A stretch of 64,000 nucleotides of DNA, from positions 3,221,001-3,285,000 of the forward strand of contig NZ_CP060202.1 in the NCBI RefSeq assembly GCF_014250515.1, given 5' to 3'. The notes under the pieces were generated by a model. The model did no database searches, was not told where the DNA came from, and was given only the letters and a program-made list of their open reading frames with translations. Position numbers and translations under genes: made by a program. Below, piece after piece: positions 36,201 to 44,352 of the stretch; within the stretch, counting starts at the first letter, position 1; each line of letters begins with the position of its first letter. The DNA is from Hymenobacter sediminicola. GTDB taxonomy: Bacteria; Bacteroidota; Bacteroidia; Cytophagales; Hymenobacteraceae.

Positions 36201-36725
36201 GAAGCGCGCCGCTGGCGCGAACTGGCCGAGCTCATCGGCTCTGCTGATGGCAAAAAGTTTAGCGAATTTGCCCAAGGCCTTACCCTAGCGCGCCTCGTGG
36301 ATCTGGCCAACCGCCACCTGCACCGATTCACCGACAGGTACCGTATCCTGCGCAACCCCGAGCAGCACCTCGACCTGCTCATTCAGGACGAGTATCAAGC
36401 AGCGGCGGTGCGCTCCATGAACTCACTGTCGGGTGGCGAGAGTTTTCTGGTGAGTCTGGCGCTGGCGCTGGGCCTCTCGGAGCTGGCTGGCCGCAAAACT
36501 CAAATCGACACACTCTTCATTGATGAGGGTTTCGGCACCCTCGACCCCGACACGCTGGACGTGGCCCTTTCGGCGCTGGAAATGCTGCAGGGAACGGGCA
36601 AAACCATTGGCATCATTTCGCACGTGGAGGCGCTGAAAGAGCGGGTGCATACCCAGATCAACGTGCGCAAAGGCGCCGGTGGCGTCAGCTCGCTGCAGGT
36701 GCTAGGCTTCGGCGAGGAGCTATAG
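33294..36725 (+). CDS. sbcC: Exonuclease SbcCD subunit C
   Basis: A 1143-residue Rad50-type ATPase. N-terminal Walker A GATGAGKTTILDAITLALYG near residue 40, long coiled coils (Gln/Glu/Leu-rich), a zinc hook CPLC around residue 551 (GEPCPLCGALEHPYA), then the C-terminal signature NSLSGGESFLVSLALALGLSEL and Walker B IDTLFIDEGFGTLD. With SbcD it forms a Mre11-Rad50-like complex that processes hairpins and broken ends. The ATG at 33294 gives MKILRVRFFNLNSLRGEHTV, the family start. The partner sbcD is about 11 kb upstream on the same strand; a GH92 pair and other genes lie between. Confidence 0.93.
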   Translation: MKILRVRFFNLNSLRGEHTVDFSLSPLADSGLFAITGATGAGKTTILDAITLALYGQVPRHETTGPEQVMSHGTGESWSEVEFEVNGQHYRSKWGQYRARKRPEGNLQPPSMELSERKVAADGDETWPFLETYKSKVPLRVAELSGLEYKQFLRSVLLAQGDFTRFLKAPAGERAQLLEKITDTRKYSDISRAAFERAKHETQQTEQLRAGLAGVTLLSSEEVTFLEGEAQDLTRQLTAATAAQEQLREARQWHLRLQELRQKLTATQQRQQHLTIQTETLAPHRQRLALHQQAAPFATDYALLRQTEQQLARVQQEVEQLRTQLPQLQERRAAAETARNTAQQAHEAATITLKAQEPKLREAEQLDLLMAEARQRLDKGKHEYQERNTLWKEQNREAAQAAEQTKLQQQQAHDLRDWLTRRAVLSGAADALAPLSGYLQDWQHIQAEIAELEQISKVRQQQLMAATATETSSTQLLQEARAQLAATATHYTTAATARHDWHHQLTHHIARLHREEATLEAGLQDLRRLTQAHQLILTHEDARRHLVAGEPCPLCGALEHPYAAGVLGVSEDSVQRDREREQELTQQVVALKGRINRLASISGLLETDSQLSTPETPVLRWLSEAEEATVPATVRALVQELRTLDQQQQQAQLTQAKAEADLGNAQTQQQQLRRELDQLTRRLEDSREQAPKIKEIITSLLKSFGLEFSGENGPALVRSLENAGTEFRQKQQEAEKLERLLEVTQERAAAAETRRAELQQWLTQRFDELKKENEAIQLQQQQRHELLPEPNIAQVRQQLEEAVRTAEQQRQRTEQQLLQHETAHTVAANTLRQREQDAQQQQLAQHQQHTALVAGLTAAGLAPNPAALPALLLPDPELNTLQSQLRRHEQEVALAAETLQETTELLQTEETRALTPEPPEAIDQQLNAYSQQLASLNQQLGQRQERLGSHRAGQERHATLAAELDKQQQEARRWRELAELIGSADGKKFSEFAQGLTLARLVDLANRHLHRFTDRYRILRNPEQHLDLLIQDEYQAAAVRSMNSLSGGESFLVSLALALGLSELAGRKTQIDTLFIDEGFGTLDPDTLDVALSALEMLQGTGKTIGIISHVEALKERVHTQINVRKGAGGVSSLQVLGFGEEL

Positions 36726-36832
36726 CGTCTGCGCCACATCGTGCAGAAGCCTTCAATATCTTGCGTCTCGCCTGCTGAGTGCCTTGCGAGCATAAAGACT
36801 CACACTGTAAGTATCTACGGCGTCATTACGTT

Positions 36833-37891
36833 CTACTGACCGGTGGCACGGATTTCAGCCCAGGTCCAGTAGCGTTTCGGCGCAATGCCTGCGTAACCGG
36901 TCTGGAAGAAGGCCATTATTTCCGCCTCCAATTGCTTCGGCACAATAGAGGACGAATACAGCGGGCGTTGGTCGGGGTCGTCGTAGCGCTGGGGCTTCGT
37001 GAGGCTTTTGCCGCTTAGGCGCAGCAACGGGCCGGTGTCGGTAATGCCGTCGAAAGTCCAGCGGTGCGGCGTCTGCTCCAGCTCGTTGAGGCGGATGGCC
37101 AGCGCATCGAGCGGCAGCCGCGGTAATGTGGGGCGGCTTTCGAGGTCTATCCAAGTCGTGTATTTGTACTCGAATTCGTAGCGCTGGTCATCATAAAGGC
37201 TCAGAACCATATCGGTGCCGATGCTTGGGCTGAACAGCGCGTAGTACGGCAACGTCTCCGGCGTACGCACCACCGTCAGCCCAATTTCGGGGTAGCGGCG
37301 CACAGTCGTTACGGCGCTCTGTAGTATTGCCACGGCCTGTTTCACCCGCTTGTATTCCGGCTCCCAGGTGGCACGGCTGGCTTCCGGATTTGCCAGTATC
37401 TCCGCGAAACGCGGCAGAAACCAGTTAAACTTCTCCGCCGAGGCTTCATCCTCGCGCCTGCGGCGAGCCGGAGCCCCGAACGGCTCATAGAACCGAGCTT
37501 TTTCCTCCGCATTCAGCCAGCACACCAACTGCAACGCATGGTCGGCCGACGGGTCATGCCAATCAATTTCGCGAAAGTCGCCGAGCGTCGCCACCAGCCG
37601 CAGCAGGGACTCATGATGCAGCGCCAATTCGGGATTCAGCAGTGCCCATACGCCCACAAACCCATCGATATCGAAGTGGTTGGCCGTAACGGCGGCGGCT
37701 TCCAGTCCGGGGGTTTCGGGCTGGTGTAGCGCCCGGAGTACGGAGCCGGCGCTGGTGTCGTCGCGCAGGGCCGCGGGCGTGGAGGCTCCACGCCAGTGCG
37801 CCAGCGTCAGGGCCGCCCCCAGCCCAGTACTGTCAACTACAATAGTGGGCTGCTGGCGGAGCTGCTGAAACGGAACGAAGTGCTTTTTCAA
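36833..37891 (-). CDS. DUF6687-like hypothetical protein
   Basis: A 352-residue protein I recognise as resembling the DUF6687 family, uncharacterised in Bacteroidota. It has NHFDIDGFVGVWALLNP, somewhat like DHH-phosphoesterase metal loops, then DIDWHDPSADHA-type acidic sites and RYEFEYKYTTWIDLESRP. No signal peptide or membrane segment. A phosphoesterase role is a weak guess. It is convergent with sbcC. Confidence 0.55.
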   Translation of the reverse strand: MKKHFVPFQQLRQQPTIVVDSTGLGAALTLAHWRGASTPAALRDDTSAGSVLRALHQPETPGLEAAAVTANHFDIDGFVGVWALLNPELALHHESLLRLVATLGDFREIDWHDPSADHALQLVCWLNAEEKARFYEPFGAPARRRREDEASAEKFNWFLPRFAEILANPEASRATWEPEYKRVKQAVAILQSAVTTVRRYPEIGLTVVRTPETLPYYALFSPSIGTDMVLSLYDDQRYEFEYKYTTWIDLESRPTLPRLPLDALAIRLNELEQTPHRWTFDGITDTGPLLRLSGKSLTKPQRYDDPDQRPLYSSSIVPKQLEAEIMAFFQTGYAGIAPKRYWTWAEIRATGQ

Positions 37892-38002
37892 GGAAGTGGC
37901 AGGCAGTTTTACGGTACGATGACTGCCTCAATAACAGCCGGTGTGCGTGCTGGGGCACGCGGCAAAAGTCGGGAGCCGGCGTGGCATTCCGGTAGCAGCA
38001 TC

Positions 38003-38335
38003 CTACCTTTTTCCACGCCGGTTGGAAATCCGCTCAACCCGGCTGCGACGCACCCAATGCAGATATTTCTGCAGCTCCTCGGCCGTTTGCAGTGCTTCAA
38101 TGGTGTGGTAGCGGCGGGCCAGTTCTTTGTTGTCCAGTAGCACATGAATGGTGCTGTGGCAGGGCTGGCATAGGTCGGCGGTGGGGCCGTGGCGGCCACC
38201 CTCTTCGCGGGGCACCAGATGGTGGCGCGAGGTATGCTGCACTTGCCGCTCGCACAAAGCACATCGATTCTCAGCCGGCGCACCAGCCGAAACTGAGGGT
38301 AGAGCTATGTTTTGTTTAGCACTGCGGCGCCGCAT
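38003..38335 (-). CDS. HNH endonuclease-like protein
   Basis: A 110-residue protein with an HNH motif: CALCERQVQHTSRHHLVPRE, then ADLCQPCHSTIHVLL, where the two Cys pairs bind zinc and the HH/H residues make the active site. The C-terminal tail is basic (RRSRVERISNRRGKR). Standalone HNH nucleases of this size occur in many genomes and phages. Role unknown. The ATG at 38335 was chosen; a longer frame adds only non-conserved residues. Confidence 0.75.
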   Translation of the reverse strand: MRRRSAKQNIALPSVSAGAPAENRCALCERQVQHTSRHHLVPREEGGRHGPTADLCQPCHSTIHVLLDNKELARRYHTIEALQTAEELQKYLHWVRRSRVERISNRRGKR

Positions 38336-38441
38336 GAGTTGCTGAGAATGGTAAGATATGTAAAACGAGTTCGGGACGACACGAGGAAGCAGCAGAGTAA
38401 AAAAATAAAATCCTGCTATACAGGCCAAGTAGAAATACTTC

Positions 38442-38449
38442 TATATTTG
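38442..38449 (+). promoter_or_regulatory. Putative -7 element TATATTTG
   Basis: A perfect TAnnTTTG match 91 bases before the start of the exported protein at 38541, in an AT-rich stretch. Confidence 0.35.
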
Positions 38450-38540
38450 GTTGGGCCCACGCTGTACAACACCCTAGGATCTGGTTTTTTTACACTTTTC
38501 GGTTCTTTTTTTGACTTCGACACTCTTAACTTCTTTGCCC

Positions 38541-38999
38541 ATGCGCGTTTCTACTCCTTCTACGTTCCACCGCCTTACTTCTACTCTGCGGGCCGCAGGG
38601 CTGGCATTGGCTCTGCTGCTGCTGGCGCCGCTGTGTGCGCAGGCACAAACATGGATGGTTTCGACTGATGCCTACATAAAAATGGGGGTGATGGATAAGT
38701 TCGGGCAGCTTGGCACGTACTCAGCCAAGTTTGTGGTAACAGACCAAACCAGCGGCAAAGCCTACATTCTGGTGAAGGAAGTAGGCGCGGGCCAGAACGG
38801 CGTTGATGTGATTTTCCCGTCGGAACCATCGGAGCCGGACTATTTCAAAACCGAAACGGGTGAGGCCGCCAAGTCGCAGCCCGGCCGCTACACCTGGGAG
38901 TGCCAGGTAAGCGGCAAAAAGGTAGTAGGTGGCCGCTTCACGCTGCCGGAAACTGCCAACGATATTACCGTTCTGGAAAAGCAAGAGAAGAAAAAATAG
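38541..38999 (+). CDS. Exported hypothetical protein
   Basis: A 152-residue protein. Signal peptide ~1-36 (LRAAGLALALLLLAPLCAQAQ). The mature part, WMVSTDAYIKMGVMDKFGQLGTYSAKFVV...GKKVVGGRFTLPETANDITVL, is beta-rich with no known domain. The ATG at 38541 puts the signal peptide at the start. A terminator follows, then thioredoxin. Confidence 0.7.
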   Translation: MRVSTPSTFHRLTSTLRAAGLALALLLLAPLCAQAQTWMVSTDAYIKMGVMDKFGQLGTYSAKFVVTDQTSGKAYILVKEVGAGQNGVDVIFPSEPSEPDYFKTETGEAAKSQPGRYTWECQVSGKKVVGGRFTLPETANDITVLEKQEKKK

Positions 39000-39022
39000 C
39001 TTCTCTCACCTATTGGTTCCCG

Positions 39023-39053
39023 AAGGCCCAATGCGTTGCATTGGGCCTTTTTT
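39023..39053 (+). terminator. Intrinsic terminator
   Basis: AAGGCCCAATGC/GCATTGGGCCTT, a 12-bp perfect stem with a 3-nt loop and a T-run. Confidence 0.85.
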
Positions 39054-39144
39054 GTACTCATTGCTTCTCTACACACCGGCAAATTGCGTATCAAGCGGAA
39101 AGGCCCGTGGCGGGTCTGATTTGGTTGAACTACAGCTGACTATT

Positions 39145-39453
39145 ATGGCTAAGAAGTCGTTTGCAGAACTCATAAACAGCCCAGGCATGCCCGTGCTGGT
39201 CGATTTTTTTGCCGACTGGTGCGGCCCCTGCAAAACCATGGCTCCGATTCTGGAACAGGTAGCGGCGCAGCACCAGGGAAAGCTCAAAATCATCAAGGTA
39301 GACGTAGACCGTAACCCGGCGGCAGCTCAGCAGTTTCGGGTGCAGAGCATTCCTACGCTCATTCTGTTTCATAAGGGCCAGCCAGTATGGCGACAGGCCG
39401 GGGCAGTGCCCGCCGCCCAGCTGACACAGGCCGTGCAACCCTTTCTAAGCTAA
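39145..39453 (+). CDS. Thioredoxin
   Basis: A 102-residue thioredoxin. Active site WCGPC at 25-29 (FADWCGPCKTMAPIL), then KIIKVDVDRNPAAAQQFRVQSIPTLILFHKG, with the conserved cis-Pro, and a normal C-terminal helix. No signal peptide, so cytoplasmic. It reduces disulfides in proteins such as ribonucleotide reductase. The start at 39145 (MAKKSFAELIN) is supported by length. Confidence 0.92.
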   Translation: MAKKSFAELINSPGMPVLVDFFADWCGPCKTMAPILEQVAAQHQGKLKIIKVDVDRNPAAAQQFRVQSIPTLILFHKGQPVWRQAGAVPAAQLTQAVQPFLS

Positions 39454-39533
39454 GCGCATCCCCGTAAGCACTGGCCTGCTTCGCCTAGACAAACTATCCG
39501 GTGCAGGCCAGCGTTGGGCAACACACAGGGGCG

Positions 39534-39541
39534 TACCTTTG
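39534..39541 (+). promoter_or_regulatory. Putative -7 element TACCTTTG for the TonB-dependent receptor
   Basis: A perfect TAnnTTTG motif 24 bases before the ATG at 39566. Confidence 0.45.
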
Positions 39542-39565
39542 TCGTGCTTGTCCTTATCTGTGCTG

Positions 39566-41911
39566 ATGCGTTTTTCGACTCTTCTATTTGCTTTTGTCTC
39601 AGTATGGAGCATAGCCGGCGTAGCTGTGGCCCAGGCGCAGGAGCGCTACACGTTGAGTGGCTACGTACGCGGCGGCGCCAGCCGTGAGCGGCTGCCCGGC
39701 GCCTCGGTGGCCGTGCCCAGCCTGGTAGCTGGTGCCACCGCCGACTCTACCGGTTTTTACTCGCTCAGGCTGCCAGCCGGCCGGCACCAGGTGGTTATTT
39801 CCTTTATCGGCTACGAAACCCAGACCCGAGACCTGACCCTGACGCACAATCAGCGGCTGTCGTTTACGCTACCAGAGTCCAGCAACACGCTGGGCGAAGT
39901 GGTGGTAGAGGCCTCGGGCACGCTGGAGCAGAAGCTGCAGACCACCCAGATGAGTGTGGAGCGCCTGACTTCCAAAGAGGCAAAACTGCTGCCGGCCCTG
40001 TTTGGCGAAGTGGACTTGCTCAAGACCCTACAGCTGAAACCCGGCGTGCAGAATGGCGGCGAAGGCACCTCCGGCCTATTTGTGCGCGGTGGCTCCTCCG
40101 ACCAGAATCTGGTGCTCGTGGACGATGCAGTGGTCTATAACCCCAACCACTTGTTCGGGCTGTTTTCGGTGTTCAACCCCGATGCAGTGCAAAGCGTGGA
40201 CCTCTACAAAGGCGGATTTCCGGCGCAATACGGGGGCCGGCTTTCGTCGGTGATAGATGTGAAGCTGCGCGAAGGCAACAACCAGAAATTCGTGACCAGC
40301 GGCGGCATCGGCCTGATTTCGTCGCGCCTGACGGTGGAAGGCCCGATTGTGAAGGATAAAGGCTCGTTCATTCTGTCGGGGCGGCGCACGTATTTCGATG
40401 TATTCACGCGCCAGATCAACAAGCTAAACGAAGGCAACGTCGACTACAACCCCATTCCCGACTATTATTTCTACGACTTCAACGCGAAGGGCAATTACAA
40501 GCTCGGAGAGAAGGACCAAGTGTTTCTGAGCGGCTACTATGGGCGCGACATTTTCGGGTTCAACTCGCAGGGCGGTTTCAATTTCAACTTCAGCTGGGGC
40601 AATACGGTGGGCGCGGCCCGCTGGAACCACGTGTTCAACAAGCGCCTCTACCTGAATACTACCGCCTCGTACACGCGCTACCAGTACGGCATCACCAACG
40701 CGCTGGACCAGTTCAGCTTCAATCTGTCGTCGGATATTCAGGATCTGGCGCTGCGCACCGACCTCGACTATACGCCCAACGACCGGCACGCCTTCAAATT
40801 CGGAGCGCAGCTCATCAGCCACGATTTTGGGGTCGGGCGCCTACAGGCTGGCTCCGGCGACGGCAGCCTCAACCTGGGCTCCGATGTTGGCTATACCGGC
40901 CAGGAAGGTGGCCTCTACGCCTCCGACAACTTCAAGGCAACCGACAAGCTGCAGCTCGACTACGGCCTGCGCCTGACGGGTTTCCGCAGTGGCTCCGACG
41001 CGTATGGCGGCATTGAGCCCCGCGCTTCGGCCCGCTATTCTCTCACGCCCAAAACGTCCATCAAAGGCAGCTATGCGCTGATGTACCAGTACGTGCACCT
41101 TGTCACGAACTCCGGCGCCACGCTCCCTACCGATATTTGGTACCCCTCCCGGCTGTCGGTGAAGCCGCAACGCTCCCAGCAGGCCGCGGCCGGTGTGAGC
41201 TTTCTGCTGGGCGACGGCAAATACCTGCTCACCAACGAGGTGTACTACAAATGGAGCCAGAATCAGGTTGATTTCAAGGATGGCGCCCAGCTATTTGTGA
41301 ATCCGGACCTAGACCAGGAATTCTTGTTTGGCAAGGGCTGGGCCTACGGCAACGAACTGTATCTGGAGAAAAAATCGGGCCGGACGACGGGCTGGGTAGG
41401 CTACACGCTCAGCTGGAGCAAGCGGCAGTTCTTGCCGCAACGTGGCACCACCGGCATCAACGAGGGCCGCGTGTTTTACCCCAACTACGACCGGCGCCAC
41501 AATATTACAGTAGTGCTGCTGCACCAGCTGACGGAGCGCCTCAACCTGACTGGTTCGTTTGTGTACACCACCGGCAATGCTACCACGCTCCCATCCGGCC
41601 GCTTCAATGTGCAGGACGTGTTTGGCGGTGACCTATCGGTGGCTCCCATCTACCCCGACCGGAACTCCTTCCGGTTGGCGCCCTACAACCGCCTCGACCT
41701 GGGCCTGGTGTGGAAGCTGAAGCCCAATCGCTGGTTTCCGGAGTCAGACCTGACATTCAGCGTGTACAATGCCTACAACCGCCGCAACCCCTACTTCGTG
41801 TATTTCGACCAAGTGAAAAACGAAGCCACCGGCCAGGTGCTCAACTACCGCGCCCGCCAGGTTTCGCTGTTTCCTACCATTCCGGCCGTTACCTACAATT
41901 TCAAGTTTTGA
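39566..41911 (+). CDS. TonB-dependent receptor with carboxypeptidase-regulatory-like N-terminus
   Basis: A 781-residue outer membrane protein. Signal peptide ~1-25. A carboxypeptidase-regulatory-like domain (~28-110, LSGYVRGGASRERLPGASV) precedes the plug (~125-240, LLKTLQLKPGVQNGGEGTSGLFVRGGSSDQNLVLVDDAVV), then a 22-strand-type barrel ending in an aromatic residue (TYNFKF). These proteins import large or scarce nutrients with TonB energy. It overlaps the DUF4249 gene by one base (TGATG), so the pair is translationally coupled; substrate unknown. Confidence 0.9.
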   Translation: MRFSTLLFAFVSVWSIAGVAVAQAQERYTLSGYVRGGASRERLPGASVAVPSLVAGATADSTGFYSLRLPAGRHQVVISFIGYETQTRDLTLTHNQRLSFTLPESSNTLGEVVVEASGTLEQKLQTTQMSVERLTSKEAKLLPALFGEVDLLKTLQLKPGVQNGGEGTSGLFVRGGSSDQNLVLVDDAVVYNPNHLFGLFSVFNPDAVQSVDLYKGGFPAQYGGRLSSVIDVKLREGNNQKFVTSGGIGLISSRLTVEGPIVKDKGSFILSGRRTYFDVFTRQINKLNEGNVDYNPIPDYYFYDFNAKGNYKLGEKDQVFLSGYYGRDIFGFNSQGGFNFNFSWGNTVGAARWNHVFNKRLYLNTTASYTRYQYGITNALDQFSFNLSSDIQDLALRTDLDYTPNDRHAFKFGAQLISHDFGVGRLQAGSGDGSLNLGSDVGYTGQEGGLYASDNFKATDKLQLDYGLRLTGFRSGSDAYGGIEPRASARYSLTPKTSIKGSYALMYQYVHLVTNSGATLPTDIWYPSRLSVKPQRSQQAAAGVSFLLGDGKYLLTNEVYYKWSQNQVDFKDGAQLFVNPDLDQEFLFGKGWAYGNELYLEKKSGRTTGWVGYTLSWSKRQFLPQRGTTGINEGRVFYPNYDRRHNITVVLLHQLTERLNLTGSFVYTTGNATTLPSGRFNVQDVFGGDLSVAPIYPDRNSFRLAPYNRLDLGLVWKLKPNRWFPESDLTFSVYNAYNRRNPYFVYFDQVKNEATGQVLNYRARQVSLFPTIPAVTYNFKF

Positions 41912-42822
41912 TGCCGAAGCGCCGTGCTTTCCTCAAGCCCGCCCGCTGCCTGCACCTGTTTTCAGTATCTGACGTTTCTACTTCCGTGAACTACTTTTCG
42001 CCTGCCATACGCTCCCTGCTGCTATTGCTACCGGTTGCCATGCTTCTGTCTGGCTGCGACCTGCAGAAGGACATTGATGTGGAGCTACCGGCCCTGCCCG
42101 CCCAGCTCGTGACGGAATGCTACCTCGAAGACGGCCAGATTCCGCGACTCACCGTTACTGAAACCACCCCGTATCTGGCCAGCCCGGTGCCGGTGCTCCC
42201 GACCGATGTAACCGTGGTACTGACGTTGCCTTCCGGCCGCCACGACACGCTCCGCTTCCGGCCGGGCATCGACTCCACTATTCTGAAAGGGTACACCCAC
42301 ATCGGCAGCCGCCCATTGGTAGCCCGTCCCGGCGACACATTTAGCCTGGAGGTGTATGATACCAAAGGCCGCCGCGTGACGGGCACGGCCACCATGCCGG
42401 ACCGTATCCCGATTGATTCGCTCCGATACAAATTCAACGATAAGCCGACAGAAGAGCGAAAAGCCTACCTGCTGACTTCGTTCACGGACCCCGCCGCCAC
42501 CGCTGACTTCTACCGGCTGCAAATCCACAAGGACAGTATTTCTACCGACCGGGAGCGGGACTTTGAACTGGACGACCGACTCAACAACGGCAAGTCCTTC
42601 ACGGTGGGTACCAGCTACCAGTTCCGGGCCGGCGATACGCTGCTTGTGACGCTCTACCACATCGACCAGCCTTATTACCTGTTCCGACAGTCGGTGCGCG
42701 ATGCGCGCGACGCCAACGGCAACCCGTTTGCGCAGCCTTCCGCCATCAGGAGCACGGTGCAGGGCGGTGTTGGGGTGTTCACGGTGCTGAGCTACGACCG
42801 GAAGCAAATTATTCTGCGCTAA
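41911..42822 (+). CDS. DUF4249 lipoprotein
   Basis: Up to 303 residues. The ATG at 41911 overlaps the receptor's stop (TGATG). A GTG at 41986 gives VNYFSPAIRSLLLLLPVAMLLSGC, a cleaner lipoprotein signal with lipobox LSGC, and may be the real start. The mature part, QLVTECYLEDGQIPRLTVTETTPYL...VTVVLTLPSGRHDTLRF, matches DUF4249. DUF4249 lipoproteins normally pair with TonB-dependent receptors as here; they probably help bind or pass the substrate. Confidence 0.85.
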   Translation: MPKRRAFLKPARCLHLFSVSDVSTSVNYFSPAIRSLLLLLPVAMLLSGCDLQKDIDVELPALPAQLVTECYLEDGQIPRLTVTETTPYLASPVPVLPTDVTVVLTLPSGRHDTLRFRPGIDSTILKGYTHIGSRPLVARPGDTFSLEVYDTKGRRVTGTATMPDRIPIDSLRYKFNDKPTEERKAYLLTSFTDPAATADFYRLQIHKDSISTDRERDFELDDRLNNGKSFTVGTSYQFRAGDTLLVTLYHIDQPYYLFRQSVRDARDANGNPFAQPSAIRSTVQGGVGVFTVLSYDRKQIILR

Positions 42823-42915
42823 TCACCGATTTTCTCAACTAAACCAAGCAGCTTGCAACGCTTTGCGGCGTGGGCTGCTCTGCTAGTTATTCATTCACTT
42901 TCATTCCTTTTTAGT

Positions 42916-43341
42916 ATGCGTTTATTGCGTTTCTCCATGTTGATATGGCTGGTTGCCTTGATGGGCCTTACCCTCAGCAGCTGCAAAAAAGATGACCCAA
43001 AGCCGGAAACCACCCCAGCCCAGTTGCTAGCCACCGGCACCTGGCGCCTCGATGCTATTCAGGACAACGGCCAGACGACCAGCAGCGGCACTGCAATTAA
43101 AGACCGGTTTACCCTCACGTTCCGCGCCGACGGCACCTATACCGAAGACCAGTTCGTGAATGGCGACACCTACGACGGCACCTGGATGCTGATGAACAAC
43201 AATACTGTTCTGCACTTCACCGACCACAAAGGCGACGACCATCAATATGCGCTCCGCAGCCTCACCGCTACTGAGCTGCGCTACAACTACACCAACAAGG
43301 ACAACATCCTGGAAGAATTCGTCTTCTCGGCGCAGCCGTAA
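42916..43341 (+). CDS. Lipocalin-like lipoprotein
   Basis: A 141-residue lipoprotein. Signal with lipobox LSSC (MLIWLVALMGLTLSSCKKDD). The mature part, LATGTWRLDAIQDNG...FTLTFRADGTYTED...GDTYDGTWMLMNNNTVLHF, fits the small exported lipocalin-like domain (GxW and FxxDG strands) typical of Bacteroidota. Probably surface or periplasmic. It may be the last gene of the receptor unit, ~90 bases after DUF4249. A strong terminator follows. Confidence 0.75.
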   Translation: MRLLRFSMLIWLVALMGLTLSSCKKDDPKPETTPAQLLATGTWRLDAIQDNGQTTSSGTAIKDRFTLTFRADGTYTEDQFVNGDTYDGTWMLMNNNTVLHFTDHKGDDHQYALRSLTATELRYNYTNKDNILEEFVFSAQP

Positions 43342-43355
43342 CTGCCCTAACGCTG

Positions 43356-43400
43356 CCAACAAAAAAGCCCGCTGCGTAATGCAACGGGCTTTTTTGTTGG
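43356..43400. terminator. Intrinsic terminator, bidirectional
   Basis: CCAACAAAAAAGCCCG and CGGGCTTTTTTGTTGG form a 16-bp perfect stem with a short loop. It lies between the convergent lipocalin-like gene and purine nucleoside phosphorylase. Confidence 0.88.
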
Positions 43401-43412
43401 AAATCAGCAGGA

Positions 43413-44231
43413 CTACTGCTGCTCAATAACTGCCCGCAGCAGCGCTGTCAGGCGGGGCTCAGCGGCGGCAGCGGTGCGCAGGATATCGGCTATGGCTACA
43501 CGTTTCAGCTTATCGGGGGCGCACAGGTCGGTGATGACGCTGATGGCCAGCACTGGCAAGCCCATATGCACGGCGGCAATAACCTCCGGAACGGTGCTCA
43601 TGCCCACTGCATCGGCCCCAATGGTGCGCAGGTAGCGGTATTCGGCTGGCGTTTCGAGCATAGGGCCAGGCACGCTCACGTACACGCCGCGCCGCACCTT
43701 ATCGGCGAAGCCGAGGCTGCGGGCGGCTTCCTGCGCCTGGCGCAGCAGCGTGGCATCGTAGGGTTCCAGCATATCGGGAAAGCGCGGCCCCAGCTCATCC
43801 AGGTTGCGGCCAATGAGCGGATTGGTGGGCTGCAGATTAATATGGTCCTCAATGAGCATCAGGTCGGAATATTCCATATCGGGGTGAAGGCCACCGGCGG
43901 CGTTGCTCACGAACAGTTTGCGGATGCCCAGCAGCTTCATCACACGCACGGGCAGCACCACCTGCTCCATAGTGTAGCCCTCGTAGTAATGAAACCGGCC
44001 CTGCATTACCAGCACTTTCCGGCCACCTAGTTCGGCAGCCAGCAGGTTGCCGGAGTGGCTTTCCACCGTCGAAACCGGGAAATTGGGGATGCTAGCGTAC
44101 GGAATGGTGTGGTGAATGGTCAGGTCCTTCACCAACGCCCCCAAGCCGGTACCGAGGATGATACCAAATTCAGGCTCGAAACCCTGTAGCAGCGGGCGAA
44201 TGTAGGTGGTGGCTTCGTGGAGATGTTGCAT
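43413..44231 (-). CDS. Purine-nucleoside phosphorylase
   Basis: A 272-residue class I (trimeric type) PNP. Motifs: GIILGTGLGALV, SHSGNLLAAELGGRKVLVMQGRFHYYEGYTM, VSNAAGGLHPDM and VGMSTVPEVIAAVHMGLPVLAISVITDLC. It splits purine nucleosides with phosphate into base plus ribose-1-phosphate, for salvage. The start at 44231 (MQHLHEATTY) matches the family; an in-frame ATG at 44300 adds a non-conserved stretch. Confidence 0.92.
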   Translation of the reverse strand: MQHLHEATTYIRPLLQGFEPEFGIILGTGLGALVKDLTIHHTIPYASIPNFPVSTVESHSGNLLAAELGGRKVLVMQGRFHYYEGYTMEQVVLPVRVMKLLGIRKLFVSNAAGGLHPDMEYSDLMLIEDHINLQPTNPLIGRNLDELGPRFPDMLEPYDATLLRQAQEAARSLGFADKVRRGVYVSVPGPMLETPAEYRYLRTIGADAVGMSTVPEVIAAVHMGLPVLAISVITDLCAPDKLKRVAIADILRTAAAAEPRLTALLRAVIEQQ

Positions 44232-44352
44232 TGGATTAATTAAACTGTTAGAAACGCTCAGACGATTGAGGGACAAGTCTGGGGTCTGAAAATTATTCAT
44301 AAATTCCCATCATTAATACTGTCTATCTTCTCGCTGTTAACTCTATGCCTTC

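Noticed and set aside
37909..38283. A 124-codon minus-strand frame overlapping the HNH gene
   Set aside because: The HNH frame has the zinc and active-site residues; this one has none.
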